DNA of 64,000 nt from Paenibacillus spongiae (GTDB lineage: Bacteria; Bacillota; Bacilli; Paenibacillales; Paenibacillaceae): NCBI RefSeq assembly GCF_024734895.1, contig NZ_CP091430.1, forward strand, positions 1,776,001 to 1,840,000, given 5' to 3'. Positions 26,194-36,402 of the stretch are shown in pieces; position 1 is the first letter of the stretch; each line of letters starts with the position of its first letter. Below the pieces are notes generated by a model. The model was given only the letters and a program-made list of their open reading frames with translations, was not told the DNA's origin and searched no databases. The position numbers and the translations under genes are program-made.

Positions 26194-27306
26194 ATGAATG
26201 GACATTTTTTAAACCGTCTGATGTGGGGATTATTCATTATCGCCATCGGGGTAGGGTTGATGCTCAAGCAGGGCGGAGTGTTCGATTTTGACCTTGGAGA
26301 TATTATTTCGGTTTTCTGGCCGCTGCTGCTGATGTTTCTGGGCTTGAAGGAATTTGTTAAGCGAGCGGTTGGCGGACAGGGCTCCTTCTGGGGGGCAGCG
26401 GTACTGACGATTGTCGGTTTCGTATTTCTTGGGCGTAATATGGGCTGGTTTATATGGGAATTCGGGGATATCATTCAATTCGCGCTGCCGGTTATCATTA
26501 TCTTGTTCGGCTTTCGGATGATTATGAAGCCGAAGAAGAAGGGCGGCGATACGCCGTCGCCTACCGATGAATGGAAGGCCTACCCGTATTCGCCATCGGA
26601 TAAGCCGGTTCCGCCGGCGCCGCCGCTTCATCCGGATCCGACGAAGCCGGGCTCCGGCCTGAATGAGAACGATTATGGCGCGGAACAGCAGGGATCAAAA
26701 AATTCGAATCCGAACCCGAATCCGAATTCGTTCGGACCGCATCATGAGGGAGGATATACGCCTCATAACAACGCAGGCCATTACGAATCCAAGATGCAGT
26801 CGAAGCTCGACCGGATGCAAGAACGCGCGGAACGCGTCCGGGAACGGATGGAACGGAAGGCGGATAACTGGAGCCATCGCTGCGGGGAACGCCATGGACG
26901 CACCGAATGGTGGAATTCGGACTCGAATGCGCAGAACCGTTCCGGTTTTATCGGCGATATCTATGTCGGGCAAGATTATTATGAGCTGAAGCCGATGAAT
27001 ATCTCCCACTTTATCGGAGATACGGTGCTTGATTTAACAAAGGCGCAAATCCCGTTCGGTGAGACGCGGATCCATATCTCTTCCTTTATCGGCGATGTGA
27101 AGGTATTTATCCCGAACGACTATGAAGTCGGCGTTCACGTTGTATCCAGTGCGTTTATCGGCGATGTTTCCGTTCTGGACCGCAAGGAAGGCGGCATGTT
27201 CAAGAATATGAATGTGGAGACGGCATACTTTCACGAGACGGAAAAAAAAGTTAAGCTGGTCGTCAGCACCTTTATCGGCGATGTGCGCGTTACGAAGGTA
27301 GGGTGA
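26194..27306 (+). CDS. liaF: LiaF-like membrane inhibitor of a cell-envelope stress system
   Basis: The 370-aa protein has about four membrane segments in residues 5-105, a Pro/Asn-rich linker including an alternating Asn-Pro run near residues 170-178, a charged Arg/Glu helix, and a C-terminal beta-repeat domain of the LiaF type in which FIGD recurs five times. LiaF proteins hold the LiaS/LiaR pair inactive until the envelope is damaged, for example by lipid II-binding antibiotics. The ATG at 26194 is preferred to a TTG at 26176, but no strong ribosome binding site is seen. The kinase and regulator follow at once. Confidence 0.88.
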   Translation: MNGHFLNRLMWGLFIIAIGVGLMLKQGGVFDFDLGDIISVFWPLLLMFLGLKEFVKRAVGGQGSFWGAAVLTIVGFVFLGRNMGWFIWEFGDIIQFALPVIIILFGFRMIMKPKKKGGDTPSPTDEWKAYPYSPSDKPVPPAPPLHPDPTKPGSGLNENDYGAEQQGSKNSNPNPNPNSFGPHHEGGYTPHNNAGHYESKMQSKLDRMQERAERVRERMERKADNWSHRCGERHGRTEWWNSDSNAQNRSGFIGDIYVGQDYYELKPMNISHFIGDTVLDLTKAQIPFGETRIHISSFIGDVKVFIPNDYEVGVHVVSSAFIGDVSVLDRKEGGMFKNMNVETAYFHETEKKVKLVVSTFIGDVRVTKVG

Positions 27307-27315
27307 TTCTCGTTC

Positions 27316-28365
27316 ATGATGGTGAAATTGCTGCGCAGCAGTAAATGGGAAATGATCATGATGTTCGTCGCATCGTCGATCATATCGGTTCTGGTTTGGG
27401 TTTTCGGAGGCCACTATGTCGATTCACAGTTCGGGAAACACGATCTGTGGATCGGCGTTGCCGCCGTTTTTTTACTTGTCAGCAGCGGCTTCGGGTATTG
27501 GGCGGCGCAGCGGACGCAGCGCCGGATCGATATGCTGTATCTGGGCATCAAGCAGGCCGCGCACGGCAATTATGCCGTCCGTCTGCCAGTGGCCGGCGCC
27601 AGATCGTTCTCTTCCGCATATCAGGAGTTTAACGACTTGGTCGCCTCGCTGGAAGAGCGTACGCAGTTGATACAACGTACGGGCGAAGAGCAAGTGATGC
27701 ACGAGGCGGCTTCGAACGAGGCTGCGGTGCTTGAGGAACGCAAGCGCTTGGCGCGGGATTTGCACGACACGGTCAGCCAGCAGTTATTCGCTATTCATAT
27801 GTCGGCTTCCTCGCTTCCCAAGTTATTGGAGATGGACAAACAGCGGGCTGAATCGGTTATGAACCAGCTCATAACCATGTCTTCGATGGCGCAGAAGCAA
27901 ATGCGCGGATTTATTGCCCAGCTTCGTCCGCTGGAGCTGGAAGGCCGGTCGCTTCAAGAGGCGATCGACAAGTGGTTTCCGGATTACTGCCGCCAGAATG
28001 GCCTGCAGGGCTTCCAGGAATGGCGCGTGAAGGAGAAGCTGTCCGAAGCGAAGGAGCATCAATTGTTTCTGATTCTTCAAGAAGCGATGGCCAATATCGT
28101 CAAGCATTCGGGAGCGCAAACCGCGGTGCTGACGATTTCCGAGACGGAACGGCAAATTGTCATGACCCTTCAGGATGACGGGGCGGGCTTCCGCGCCGAT
28201 CAGGTGAAGCGGGGATCTTACGGACTTTCTACAATGAGGGAGAGGGCGAACAAGCTCGGAGGAGACGCCTCTATCATCAGCAAGCCGGGCAGCGGGACGC
28301 GCGTTCGGGTCACATTGCCAAATTATAGCCATAAAGGAGCCGAAATGGACGATGAACGGGAATGA
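27316..28365 (+). CDS. liaS: LiaS-like sensor histidine kinase
   Basis: The 349-aa kinase has two membrane segments near residues 12-33 and 40-62 with almost no extracytoplasmic loop, a HAMP-like linker, a HisKA_3 domain with the phosphoacceptor in RLARDLHDTVSQQLFAIH, and an ATPase domain with LQDDGAGF and GSYGLSTMRERA. This intramembrane-sensing, NarL-partner design matches LiaS/VraS. It starts 9 bp after liaF and overlaps liaR by 14 bp. The system probably senses cell wall or membrane damage. Confidence 0.9.
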   Translation: MMVKLLRSSKWEMIMMFVASSIISVLVWVFGGHYVDSQFGKHDLWIGVAAVFLLVSSGFGYWAAQRTQRRIDMLYLGIKQAAHGNYAVRLPVAGARSFSSAYQEFNDLVASLEERTQLIQRTGEEQVMHEAASNEAAVLEERKRLARDLHDTVSQQLFAIHMSASSLPKLLEMDKQRAESVMNQLITMSSMAQKQMRGFIAQLRPLELEGRSLQEAIDKWFPDYCRQNGLQGFQEWRVKEKLSEAKEHQLFLILQEAMANIVKHSGAQTAVLTISETERQIVMTLQDDGAGFRADQVKRGSYGLSTMRERANKLGGDASIISKPGSGTRVRVTLPNYSHKGAEMDDERE

Positions 28366-29017
28366 ACAATGGAGAATAATGATTGTTGATGATCATGATA
28401 TGGTGCGGGCGGGTCTTCGCACCTATCTCATGCTGGAGCCGAAGTTCGATGTTGTTGCCGAGGCAGGCGATGGTTTAGAGGCGCTGGATATTCTGAGGAA
28501 GGGCGTGCCTGGAGGCGAGCCGAATCTAATCCTGATGGATTTGATGATGCCCCATATGGATGGCGTGGAAGCGACGAAAGCCATCATGAAGGAGTTTCCC
28601 GAGCAGAAGATCGTCATGCTGACAAGCTTTCTGGAGGATGAGAAGGTCGTTGCTGCGGTGGAAGCGGGCGCCGTCAGCTATGTTCTGAAGACCGTATCCG
28701 CCGAAGAGCTGATCTACGCGCTGAACGGAGCGGTGAAGGGGATGCCGGTCATGACGTCGGACGTGTCCCAAGCGCTGACGCGCGGCCTCAGGCAGCGGAC
28801 CGCGCAGGGAGCGGACGAGGGACTGACGGAGAGGGAACGGGAGGTTCTTCTGCTCATCGCGGAGGGACGCTCGAATAAAGAGATCGGCGAGGAACTCCAT
28901 ATCAGCATCAAGACGGTAAAAACGCATGTAAGCAATCTGCTTATGAAGTGCGAGCTGGAGGACCGAACGCAGCTTGCCGTATTCGCTCATCGCAAAGGAT
29001 GGGTGAAAACGGGATAG
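28352..29017 (+). CDS. liaR: LiaR-like response regulator (NarL/FixJ family)
   Basis: The 221-aa protein has a receiver domain with the phosphoacceptor in LILMDLMMPHMDG and a C-terminal LuxR-type helix-turn-helix with LTEREREVLLLIAEGRSNKEIGEELHIS. AAAGGAGCC lies inside the end of liaS just ahead of the ATG. With liaF and liaS it makes a complete LiaFSR three-component envelope stress circuit. The target genes are not visible. Confidence 0.92.
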   Translation: MNGNEQWRIMIVDDHDMVRAGLRTYLMLEPKFDVVAEAGDGLEALDILRKGVPGGEPNLILMDLMMPHMDGVEATKAIMKEFPEQKIVMLTSFLEDEKVVAAVEAGAVSYVLKTVSAEELIYALNGAVKGMPVMTSDVSQALTRGLRQRTAQGADEGLTEREREVLLLIAEGRSNKEIGEELHISIKTVKTHVSNLLMKCELEDRTQLAVFAHRKGWVKTG

Positions 29018-29082
29018 CAACGGATCGTAATGGACATTCTAACAAGAAAATAACGATTACATGTTAGGAGAATGCATACGCT

Positions 29083-29496
29083 ATGATCCCCCTTTCATCG
29101 AAGCTGCAAGATAACGAGCAGGAATTTGTAGAGATGAGAACGAAGCTGGCGAACTACAACTTCTCCCTTGGAGGCAATTGGGAGTATGACCACGGTTCCT
29201 TCGACCGTTCCTTGGATGAAGCGAACATGGTATGGCTTCGTCTGCCGTTCGACGTTACCAATGGCAATTTGGACGGCGAAACGACGGATAACGATGCCAA
29301 AATCCGGTTCGGCCAGCCCTTTGTCCTGAAGCATGTATATGAAGAAGGGCTTGATTCCGATGCGCAGTCCGGGGCGCTTGGGAGTTTCGTCGACCAATTT
29401 CAGTCACCTTCCGATCCCGATGCCGAGATCGAACCGCATTGGGTGGATAAAGCGAAACAAGTATTGGGAGAACTGGAGCAGGTTCTGCCGCAGTGA
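29083..29496 (+). CDS. YugN-like family protein
   Basis: The 137-aa cytoplasmic protein matches the YugN-like family of unknown function; typical stretches are NFSLGGNWEYDHGSFDRSLD, WLRLPFD and FGQPFVLKHVYEEG. It has no membrane segment or catalytic motif that I can name. It follows liaR by 65 bp and is closed by a terminator, so it may share the lia transcript or have its own promoter. Confidence 0.8.
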   Translation: MIPLSSKLQDNEQEFVEMRTKLANYNFSLGGNWEYDHGSFDRSLDEANMVWLRLPFDVTNGNLDGETTDNDAKIRFGQPFVLKHVYEEGLDSDAQSGALGSFVDQFQSPSDPDAEIEPHWVDKAKQVLGELEQVLPQ

Positions 29497-29512
29497 AATA
29501 GAATAATGGACG

Positions 29513-29551
29513 AATCCGACGAGGCTGTTGAAGCAAAGTCGGATTTTTTTA
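29513..29551 (+). terminator. Terminator after the yugN-like gene
   Basis: An 8-bp stem (AATCCGAC at 29513-29520, GTCGGATT at 29538-29545) is followed by a T run. Confidence 0.8.
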
Positions 29552-29661
29552 TGTCTATTTAAATTGTTTTTAAGTTTGATTTAAGGTAGATTGTGCAAGA
29601 TAGAACTATAGAAACGAGCAATGATGTACAATAGGAATGAAACATGAGGAGGAGATACACA

Positions 29662-31251
29662 ATGGAAGACAACAAAAAGAACCCATTCGACGACTTTTTC
29701 CAATCGGGCAGCAGCGACAACAAGATGGATAAAGCGGACGAGACATATAACGAGCACCAAACGGATAAAAATTCCGAGCAGCAGAAGCCGGCCTATTATT
29801 ATTCGTATGGTCCGTTCAAACCGGCGGCGGAAGCCGATTCGAAACCTATGCAATCCAAACAGGCATATGGCGGCGATTCGGCTCCGGGCAGTCAGGTTGA
29901 GGTAACGCCGCCTGCGCAGCTTCGGCCGTTCGCTCCGACACAGTCGGCTAAAGGCGGTTGGCAGGGACGTGAGCCGCGGCGCACATCGTTCAAAGCGGTC
30001 TTCGCTTCTTTCATGGTCGGAGTAGTGGCAGTCGGCTCCTTGATGTTCATGGCGGACCGGCAAAATTGGTTCTCCAGCGATCAAGCGCTTGGCGGCTCGC
30101 CATCGGTCGGACAAGGGGCGAACACGAACGCCAAGCCGGGAGACGACGGCGTCGTATCGAATGTCTCCGATGTCGTCAGACCGAATAACATCGCCAAAAT
30201 TTTCGAACAGGCAAGCCCGGCGGTCGTAAAAATCCAGACGTTCTCCAAGCAGCAGCAATCGAACCGAAGCGACAGCATATTGGATGACCCGTTCTTCCGT
30301 CAGTTCTTCGGCGACGGGTACGGGGATCAAGGCGGCGGCGACAGCTCCGGACAAGGTACCGGTCAGCTCGTTCCGAGCGGAATGGGAACCGGCTTCTTCT
30401 TCGAATCCGACGGTTACATCCTGACGAATCAGCACGTCATCGCCGATGCCGACGAGATTCAGGTGACGGTCGAAGGCCACGACAAGCCGCTCACGGCGAA
30501 GAAGCTAGGCGCCAACTACGATCTTGACCTTGCGGTGCTGAAGGTGGAGGGGACGGGGTTCCCGACGCTGAAAATAGGCAGCTCCGAGAAAGCCGATATC
30601 GGCGATTGGGTCGTGGCGATCGGCAACCCGCACGGCTTCGACCATACGGTAACGGTCGGCGTACTCAGCGCCAAAGAAAGACCGATCAGCATTCCGGATG
30701 CGGAGGGAACGCGTAACTACGAGCACCTGCTGCAGACAGACGCTTCCATTAATCCCGGCAACTCCGGCGGCCCGCTGCTCAACCTGCAAGGGGAAGTGAT
30801 CGGCATCAACACGGCCGTCAGCTCGCAAGCGCAGGGCATCGGATTTGCGATTCCGACCAGTACGATTATGGAGAATCTGGAAGCACTGAAAGCAAACAAA
30901 GAGATTCCGAAGAAACCGGCTCCGTTTATCGGCGCAAGACTGGGCGATATATCGGACCAGCTCCAACAGGAGCTCGGACTTTCCAGCAAAGAGGGTTTCT
31001 ATATCGATAGCGTGATCTATAAATCGCCAGCCTATTTGGCCGACCTTCGCCAATACGATGTCATCACTGCAATGGACGGTACGAAGTACAAAACAAAAGA
31101 AGAATTTATTGCCGCGGTCAAGACGAAAGCCGTTGGAGATAAAATTACGCTGAGCATTATCCGTAACGGCAAATCCATGGATGTGACTGTCGAAATCGGG
31201 AACGCCAACGAGTTCGCTCAGCAGCCGCAGAATCAGCGGCAGCAGCAATAG
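29662..31251 (+). CDS. htrA: Membrane-anchored HtrA/DegP-like serine protease
   Basis: The 529-aa protein has a hydrophilic N-terminal cytoplasmic stretch (about 1-115), a single membrane anchor (FKAVFASFMVGVVAVGSLMF), a Gly/Ser linker, a trypsin-like domain with the triad in ILTNQHVI, YDLDLAVLK and NPGNSGGPLL, and a C-terminal PDZ domain (about 405-510). It should degrade or refold damaged exported proteins at the outer face of the membrane. AGGAGGAGA precedes the ATG at 29662; the ATG at 29644 overlaps that site and is rejected. The two-component pair downstream may control it, as CssRS controls htrA in Bacillus. Confidence 0.93.
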   Translation: MEDNKKNPFDDFFQSGSSDNKMDKADETYNEHQTDKNSEQQKPAYYYSYGPFKPAAEADSKPMQSKQAYGGDSAPGSQVEVTPPAQLRPFAPTQSAKGGWQGREPRRTSFKAVFASFMVGVVAVGSLMFMADRQNWFSSDQALGGSPSVGQGANTNAKPGDDGVVSNVSDVVRPNNIAKIFEQASPAVVKIQTFSKQQQSNRSDSILDDPFFRQFFGDGYGDQGGGDSSGQGTGQLVPSGMGTGFFFESDGYILTNQHVIADADEIQVTVEGHDKPLTAKKLGANYDLDLAVLKVEGTGFPTLKIGSSEKADIGDWVVAIGNPHGFDHTVTVGVLSAKERPISIPDAEGTRNYEHLLQTDASINPGNSGGPLLNLQGEVIGINTAVSSQAQGIGFAIPTSTIMENLEALKANKEIPKKPAPFIGARLGDISDQLQQELGLSSKEGFYIDSVIYKSPAYLADLRQYDVITAMDGTKYKTKEEFIAAVKTKAVGDKITLSIIRNGKSMDVTVEIGNANEFAQQPQNQRQQQ

Positions 31252-31271
31252 TAATAAAGCGCACCGAACCG

Positions 31272-31305
31272 GCGCAGGCAGTAGGTAGTACTGCCTGCGC
31301 ATTTT
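31272..31305 (+). terminator. Terminator of htrA
   Basis: A 12-bp perfect stem (GCGCAGGCAGTA at 31272-31283, complement at 31289-31300) is followed by ATTTTT. Confidence 0.9.
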
Positions 31306-31382
31306 TGCATGGCTGGGATTCGGGTGATGAATTGCGTTATACTAGACGTTAAGAGAGATTGCTAAGGAGTGGGAGAGAACCG

Positions 31383-32072
31383 ATGAGACCGCATATTCTG
31401 GTCGTGGACGACGATGAGAAAATTACTTCGCTGCTGCGCCGCAGCCTGGCTTTCGAGGGCTACGAGGTGGCGACTGCCAATAACGGACTTGAAGGATTAA
31501 AGGCTATGCTGACAAGCGATCCCGATCTGCTTATTCTGGATGTTATGATGCCTCAGGTGGACGGCTGGGAGGTCTGCAGCCGCGTCCGCGAAGGGGGAAG
31601 CACGGTGCCGATCCTGATGCTGACCGCAAAGGATGATATTCAGGACCGGGTCAAGGGATTGGACATCGGTGCCGACGATTATTTGGTCAAGCCCTTCGCG
31701 CTGGAGGAGCTGCTGGCCCGGGTCCGAGCGCTGCTGCGCCGGAAAACCGATAAGCTCGAGGAACAGACCAATCGGATCGTATACGAAGATTTGATACTGG
31801 ATTTGGACTCGCGGGAAGCCGTCCGCAATGAAAGGCGAATCGACCTGACGGCGAAGGAATTCGATCTTCTTCACCTGTTTATGCAGAATCCGCGCAGAGT
31901 CTTAACGCGCGATTCCATTATGGACAAGATATGGGGCTATGATTACAGCGGCGAATCGAATGTGCTTGAAGTGTACATCGCCATGCTCCGGCAGAAGACG
32001 GAGGAAGGCGGGTACAAGCGGCTCATCCAGACAGTTCGCGGAACCGGTTATGTGTTGAGAGGAGAGAATTGA
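31383..32072 (+). CDS. OmpR/PhoB-family response regulator
   Basis: The 229-aa protein has a receiver domain with the phosphoacceptor in LLILDVMMPQVDG and the lysine in DYLVKPFALEELLAR, and a winged-helix output domain with LTAKEFDLLHLFMQNP and LIQTVRGTGYVLRGE. GGAGTGGGAG precedes the ATG at 31383; an upstream start at 31359 is less likely. The sensor kinase begins 4 bp after the stop, so the two form one operon. A link to the htrA gene just upstream is suggested by position only. Confidence 0.92.
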   Translation: MRPHILVVDDDEKITSLLRRSLAFEGYEVATANNGLEGLKAMLTSDPDLLILDVMMPQVDGWEVCSRVREGGSTVPILMLTAKDDIQDRVKGLDIGADDYLVKPFALEELLARVRALLRRKTDKLEEQTNRIVYEDLILDLDSREAVRNERRIDLTAKEFDLLHLFMQNPRRVLTRDSIMDKIWGYDYSGESNVLEVYIAMLRQKTEEGGYKRLIQTVRGTGYVLRGEN

Positions 32073-32076
32073 TCCG

Positions 32077-33570
32077 ATGTCGATCCGGCTGAAACTAACG
32101 ATGTGGTATTCTTCCTTGCTGGCCGTGACGCTTCTTATCTTTGGCGTATCCATCTATTGGTTCGTCAACTATAACACTTATAGGGACGTAAAATCGCAAA
32201 TCGAGGAGCAGCTTCGCCAATTGCGCATTGTGCCGACGGTTGATTTTTTCAGCGGGGGGTTGAATCTTAATTACTCGAACCGGTTCGAAGGCAACAATGT
32301 GTATATTCAGGTTGTCAATTATACGAACGGGGAGTTGGATCAGTCCGACAATCTGAAGGATACGAGGCTGCGGCTGCCTGTTCCGGATCCCGATAAGAAG
32401 ATTGAAACCGGTTATGTGCAATTGGAGGTCGATCATTACCGGTTTCTGGCCTATCAGCTGCCACTGCAATTAAAGGCTAACAATGAGACCGTCGGCGTGC
32501 TGCAGGTCGCTTATTATACAAGCCCGCTTGACAATTATATGAAAAATTTAAGAACGACTCTGATCTTCTCCTCCCTCGCGGTCATCGTAATCGCATTTAC
32601 AGTCGGGCTTATTATTGCGCGGCAGGCGCTGCGGCCGGTCAAGAACGTCATTCAAGCCGTTACGCAGATCAAGAACGGATCGAATCTTAGCGTGCGGATC
32701 GAGCGCGAAGGCCCCAATGATGAAATGGGACATCTGACGGATACGCTGAACAGCATGCTAGAGCGCATTGAAACGACGTACAATGAGCTGGATGAGGCCT
32801 ATATGGCGCAGCGTCGGTTCGTATCCGACGCGTCGCATGAGCTGCGGACGCCGCTGACGACTATACGCGGCAATATCGAGCTGCTGGAGCGAATGTGGCT
32901 GCCCGCGCTGGAAGCGGCGCAAGCCAAACGGGCAGACGGAGGATCAGGTGACATGGGATCGCTGTTAACGGAATCCAATGTTGTGCTGACGCGGGAAGCC
33001 ATGATGGATGTGGCCGCCGAAGCGAAGCGGATGTCGGGGCTCGTCAATGATCTGCTGTCGCTGGCCCGCGCAGATGCGGGATACGTCATGGAGAAGCAGG
33101 AGGAGCTGCTCCTTCCGCTGGTCGAGGACGTTGCGCGCAGAGCGCAGCTGCTGCCTCGGACGGCTGAATGGGTGATAGGCGATCTGTCCCCGTTAGAGGG
33201 CGTTACCGTACACGGCCATGCAGACTTCCTGCGCCAGCTGCTGTTCATCTTCGTAGAGAATGCATTCAAATACACGCCGTCGGGGTATGTCAAGCTGCAT
33301 GCGGTCAAATCCGGCAACCAAGCGGGCATTGTCATTCAAGATACGGGAATCGGCATGAACAGCGATGAAATTCCGCACATCTTCGAGCGGTTCTACCGTG
33401 CGGACGTATCCCGCGGCAAGACAAGCGGAACGGGACTCGGGCTTTCGATTGCCAAATGGATTATCGATGAGCATTCCGGCTCGATCGAGGTTTCGACACG
33501 GGAAGGCGAAGGATCGACATTTACCGTATGGCTGCCTCTTGCTTTTCTCGACAAGTCGAATCAGGTATAA
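32077..33570 (+). CDS. Sensor histidine kinase
   Basis: The 497-aa kinase has membrane segments near residues 8-30 and 163-185 with an extracytoplasmic sensor domain between, then a HAMP domain, a HisKA domain with [19 protein letters not shown], and an ATPase domain with [16 protein letters not shown] and [12 protein letters not shown]. It is the partner of the preceding regulator. The signal is unknown; the extracytoplasmic region has no domain that I can name. Confidence 0.92.
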   Translation: MSIRLKLTMWYSSLLAVTLLIFGVSIYWFVNYNTYRDVKSQIEEQLRQLRIVPTVDFFSGGLNLNYSNRFEGNNVYIQVVNYTNGELDQSDNLKDTRLRLPVPDPDKKIETGYVQLEVDHYRFLAYQLPLQLKANNETVGVLQVAYYTSPLDNYMKNLRTTLIFSSLAVIVIAFTVGLIIARQALRPVKNVIQAVTQIKNGSNLSVRIEREGPNDEMGHLTDTLNSMLERIETTYNELDEAYMAQRRFVSDASHELRTPLTTIRGNIELLERMWLPALEAAQAKRADGGSGDMGSLLTESNVVLTREAMMDVAAEAKRMSGLVNDLLSLARADAGYVMEKQEELLLPLVEDVARRAQLLPRTAEWVIGDLSPLEGVTVHGHADFLRQLLFIFVENAFKYTPSGYVKLHAVKSGNQAGIVIQDTGIGMNSDEIPHIFERFYRADVSRGKTSGTGLGLSIAKWIIDEHSGSIEVSTREGEGSTFTVWLPLAFLDKSNQV

Positions 33571-33607
33571 TAGAACGAAGCTCGGCTTTGGGAAGGTAGG
33601 TGCACGT

Positions 33608-34558
33608 ATGGAAATTGTCAAAATATCACCGCGCGGTTATTGCTATGGGGTTGTAGATGCTATGGTTATGGCACTGCAAACGGTCAAAAATTCAGAATTG
33701 CCGCGCCCAATTTATATATTGGGCATGATTGTTCACAACAGTCACGTTACAGAGGCGCTCAAGCAGGAAGGCGTTATTACGCTGGACGGCGAGAACCGCC
33801 TGGAGATTTTAAGCAAAATCGATCAAGGCACCGTCATATTCACGGCTCACGGCGTCTCGCCCGAGGTTCGCCGGATCGCCCGCGAGAAAGGGCTGTCGAT
33901 CGTCGATGCGACCTGTCCGGACGTGACGAAGACGCATGATCTCATACGCGATAAGGTTGCAGATGGATATGAAATCATTTATATCGGCAAAAATGGGCAT
34001 CCTGAGCCTGAGGGCGCAATCGGCATTGCGCCAGGTCATGTGCATCTGATCGAACGTGAAGAAGAGATTGATCGGCTTGCGCTGACGACGGATCGTATGA
34101 TCATTACGAACCAGACGACGATGTCGCAATGGGACATCCGCCACCTGATCAACAAGCTGTCCGAGAAGTTCCCGACAGCGGAAATTCATAATGAGATCTG
34201 CATGGCTACGCAGGTCCGGCAGGAAGCCGTTGCCGGTCAAGCCGGAGAAGCGGAGCTCTGTATCGTCGTGGGCGATCCGCGAAGCAATAACTCCAACCGG
34301 CTTGCCCAGGTTTCGGAGGAAATTGCCGGCGTGAAGGCGTACCGGGTCGCTGACGTAAGTGAAATCCAGATCGAATGGCTGAAAGGCAAGAAGCGCGTTG
34401 CCGTTACTTCAGGCGCATCGACGCCGACGCCGATTACCAAGGAAGTCATCTCTTATCTTGAACAGTTTGACGATGCGTCCCCCGACACATGGGTGGCTAA
34501 AAGAACGATCAACATGAACAAGCTGCTGCCAACCGTCCGTACGAACACGTCGATCTAA
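33608..34558 (+). CDS. ispH: 4-hydroxy-3-methylbut-2-enyl diphosphate reductase
   Basis: The 316-aa iron-sulfur enzyme makes isopentenyl and dimethylallyl diphosphate in the last step of the MEP pathway. It has the three cluster cysteines in PRGYCYG (Cys12), DATCPDVTK and NEICMATQ, plus the active-site VHNSHV, TAHGVSP and [11 protein letters not shown] motifs. The ATG at 33608 has GGAAGGTAGG upstream and gives the normal N-terminus; the frame is open for 81 more codons upstream, but that overlaps the kinase gene and is not family-like. Confidence 0.95.
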   Translation: MEIVKISPRGYCYGVVDAMVMALQTVKNSELPRPIYILGMIVHNSHVTEALKQEGVITLDGENRLEILSKIDQGTVIFTAHGVSPEVRRIAREKGLSIVDATCPDVTKTHDLIRDKVADGYEIIYIGKNGHPEPEGAIGIAPGHVHLIEREEEIDRLALTTDRMIITNQTTMSQWDIRHLINKLSEKFPTAEIHNEICMATQVRQEAVAGQAGEAELCIVVGDPRSNNSNRLAQVSEEIAGVKAYRVADVSEIQIEWLKGKKRVAVTSGASTPTPITKEVISYLEQFDDASPDTWVAKRTINMNKLLPTVRTNTSI

Positions 34559-34579
34559 AGGGAATGAGGCGCATATCGG

Positions 34580-35107
34580 ATGAGTGTGAGACGCAAACCG
34601 CGCTCAATTAAACGCTGGATCAAATATAAATACAGTCAGCTGATGCGGGCTCCCGGCGGAGCATCCTTTGTAGCGCTCGGATTTGCGATCGGCATAGCCG
34701 TCGAAATGGTTACGCTGCCCACATACGGTCTTGCATTCTTCCTTATCTTTCCCCTAATCTATTGGATGAACGCAAGTCTGGCCGGAGCGCTGCTAGGGTT
34801 TGTCGTCGGCAAAATCATATATATTCCCGTGGCGTTCGTGAACAGTATGGTGGGAGGCTGGGTGCTTCCTAACCAGCTAAGAATTCATATTCCGTTTGCG
34901 CCGGGGTGGATCGACCATATCCTGCTCGTCAATTTGAAGCTCATTGTAGGCGGGATTATCGATGGCATTCTGCTCGGCGTACTGTTCTATTTCGTGATCA
35001 GATGGGCGATTCAGCTCGTTGCGGACAAACGCAGAGAGAAGCGCAAGGAGCGGCGAAGCTTATTCGAAGCCGCTGTTCCGCCGAACACGAAGCACGCGAC
35101 AGAGTAG
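34580..35107 (+). CDS. DUF2062-domain membrane protein
   Basis: The 175-aa protein has a basic N-terminus, three or four hydrophobic segments between residues 28 and 150, and a basic C-terminal tail. It matches the DUF2062 family by its APGGASFVALGFAIGIAVEM and WVLPNQLRIHIPF segments. The function is unknown. It lies 21 bp after ispH and ends at a terminator, so it is probably cotranscribed with ispH. Confidence 0.8.
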   Translation: MSVRRKPRSIKRWIKYKYSQLMRAPGGASFVALGFAIGIAVEMVTLPTYGLAFFLIFPLIYWMNASLAGALLGFVVGKIIYIPVAFVNSMVGGWVLPNQLRIHIPFAPGWIDHILLVNLKLIVGGIIDGILLGVLFYFVIRWAIQLVADKRREKRKERRSLFEAAVPPNTKHATE

Positions 35108-35136
35108 ACAGAAGTCATCGCATAAAGAAAAAAGGG

Positions 35137-35168
35137 AAAAACCGGTCTCTTGACGAGATCGGTTTTTT
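35137..35168 (+). terminator. Terminator after the DUF2062 gene
   Basis: A stem formed by AAAACCGGTCTC (35137-35148) and GAGATCGGTTTT, with one G-T pair, is followed by further T. Confidence 0.85.
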
Positions 35169-35256
35169 CTTGTATATTTGCTTTAGTGGTTAAAAGCACA
35201 AAAGCTTAGAAGCATAAAAGCGTATACGCGTTGAAGCGAGAAAAGGGGTATTGGAT

Positions 35257-36318
35257 ATGATCGTCATAACAAACAGCAGCATTACGGAAGAGCGAATTGG
35301 TGAAATTACCGCGTATATCGAGAAATCTGGCGTTCAAGCCCATGTATCGCGAGGAACGGACCGGACGGTTATCGGCATCGTCGGCAAGGCAGAGCCGACG
35401 CTCGCCGAGCATCTTCGCCAAATGAAGGGCGTCGAGAATGTCATTAAAATATCGAAATCTTATAAACTGGCCAGCCGGGACTTCCATCCCGACGATACGG
35501 TTATTGATATTAAAGGCGTCAAAATCGGCGGCGACAATCTTGTTATCATGGGCGGACCTTGTGCCGTGGAAACGCCGGAGCAGATCGATGAGATCGCTCG
35601 TTTGGTGAAGGCGGCCGGCGGCCAGGTGCTCCGCGGCGGCGCGTTCAAGCCGCGCACAGGCCCATACAGCTTCCAGGGCGTTGGCGTTGAAGGTTTGGCC
35701 ATGATGGCGGAGGCGGGACGCAGGCACGGCCTGCTCACGATTACAGAAGTAATGACGCCGGAATACGTCGATGTTTGCGCCGAGTACGCGGATATTTTAC
35801 AGGTCGGGACACGCAACATGCAGAACTTCGACCTGCTTCGCAAGCTGGGCACGATTCAAACGCCGGTACTTCTGAAGCGCGGATTCAGCGCTACCTATGA
35901 CGAGTTCTTGAACGCGGCGGAATACATGCTGGCCGGCGGGAATCCGAACGTGATGCTGTGCGAGCGCGGTATCCGGACGTTCGAGCAATACACGCGCAAC
36001 ACGCTTGACCTTGCAGCCATTCCTGTACTGCAGCAGCTGAGCCATCTGCCCGTTATCTCGGACCCAAGCCATGGCACGGGCCGGCGCGAGCTGGTTGAGC
36101 CGATGTCCAAAGCTTCTGTCGCCGCCGGTGCGAACGGCCTGATCATTGAGATGCATACCGATCCCGACAACTCGATGACAGGCGATGGCGTACAGTCGCT
36201 GTTCCCGGATCAGTTCGCCGGCCTCCTGAAGGAACTGGAGCAAATTGCGAATATCGTCGGGAAACGATTCGACACGGAGAAAGCGCCAGCCGAAGCTTTT
36301 GCAAGCTGGAAGATATAA
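35257..36318 (+). CDS. aroF: 3-deoxy-7-phosphoheptulonate (DAHP) synthase
   Basis: The 353-aa enzyme joins phosphoenolpyruvate and erythrose 4-phosphate in the first step of the shikimate pathway. It is the AroA-beta class with an N-terminal regulatory domain of about 70 residues (ferredoxin-like) and a TIM-barrel catalytic domain with MGGPCAVETPEQ, RGGAFKPRTGPYSFQG, QVGTRNMQNF and ISDPSHGTGRRELV. An ATG at 35257 follows AAGGGG. No other aromatic pathway gene is next to it. Confidence 0.93.
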   Translation: MIVITNSSITEERIGEITAYIEKSGVQAHVSRGTDRTVIGIVGKAEPTLAEHLRQMKGVENVIKISKSYKLASRDFHPDDTVIDIKGVKIGGDNLVIMGGPCAVETPEQIDEIARLVKAAGGQVLRGGAFKPRTGPYSFQGVGVEGLAMMAEAGRRHGLLTITEVMTPEYVDVCAEYADILQVGTRNMQNFDLLRKLGTIQTPVLLKRGFSATYDEFLNAAEYMLAGGNPNVMLCERGIRTFEQYTRNTLDLAAIPVLQQLSHLPVISDPSHGTGRRELVEPMSKASVAAGANGLIIEMHTDPDNSMTGDGVQSLFPDQFAGLLKELEQIANIVGKRFDTEKAPAEAFASWKI

Positions 36319-36348
36319 TCGATTTCTCGAACATTAACATGTAGAGCC

Positions 36349-36394
36349 AAAAAGTCGCGAAACCTGATCGCAATCGGGGTTCGCGACTTTTTTC
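36349..36394 (+). terminator. Terminator of the DAHP synthase gene
   Basis: A 13-bp perfect stem (AAAAAGTCGCGAA at 36349-36361 and its complement at 36380-36392) is followed by T. Confidence 0.9.
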
Positions 36395-36402
36395 TGTGCG
36401 TC

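Noticed and set aside
29581..30480. A 299-codon minus-strand frame opposite htrA
   Set aside because: It is antisense to the clearly assigned HtrA protease, has low-complexity composition and no ribosome binding site.
33365..33607. An 81-codon N-terminal extension of ispH
   Set aside because: It overlaps the kinase gene in another frame and lacks family similarity; the ATG at 33608 has a good ribosome binding site.
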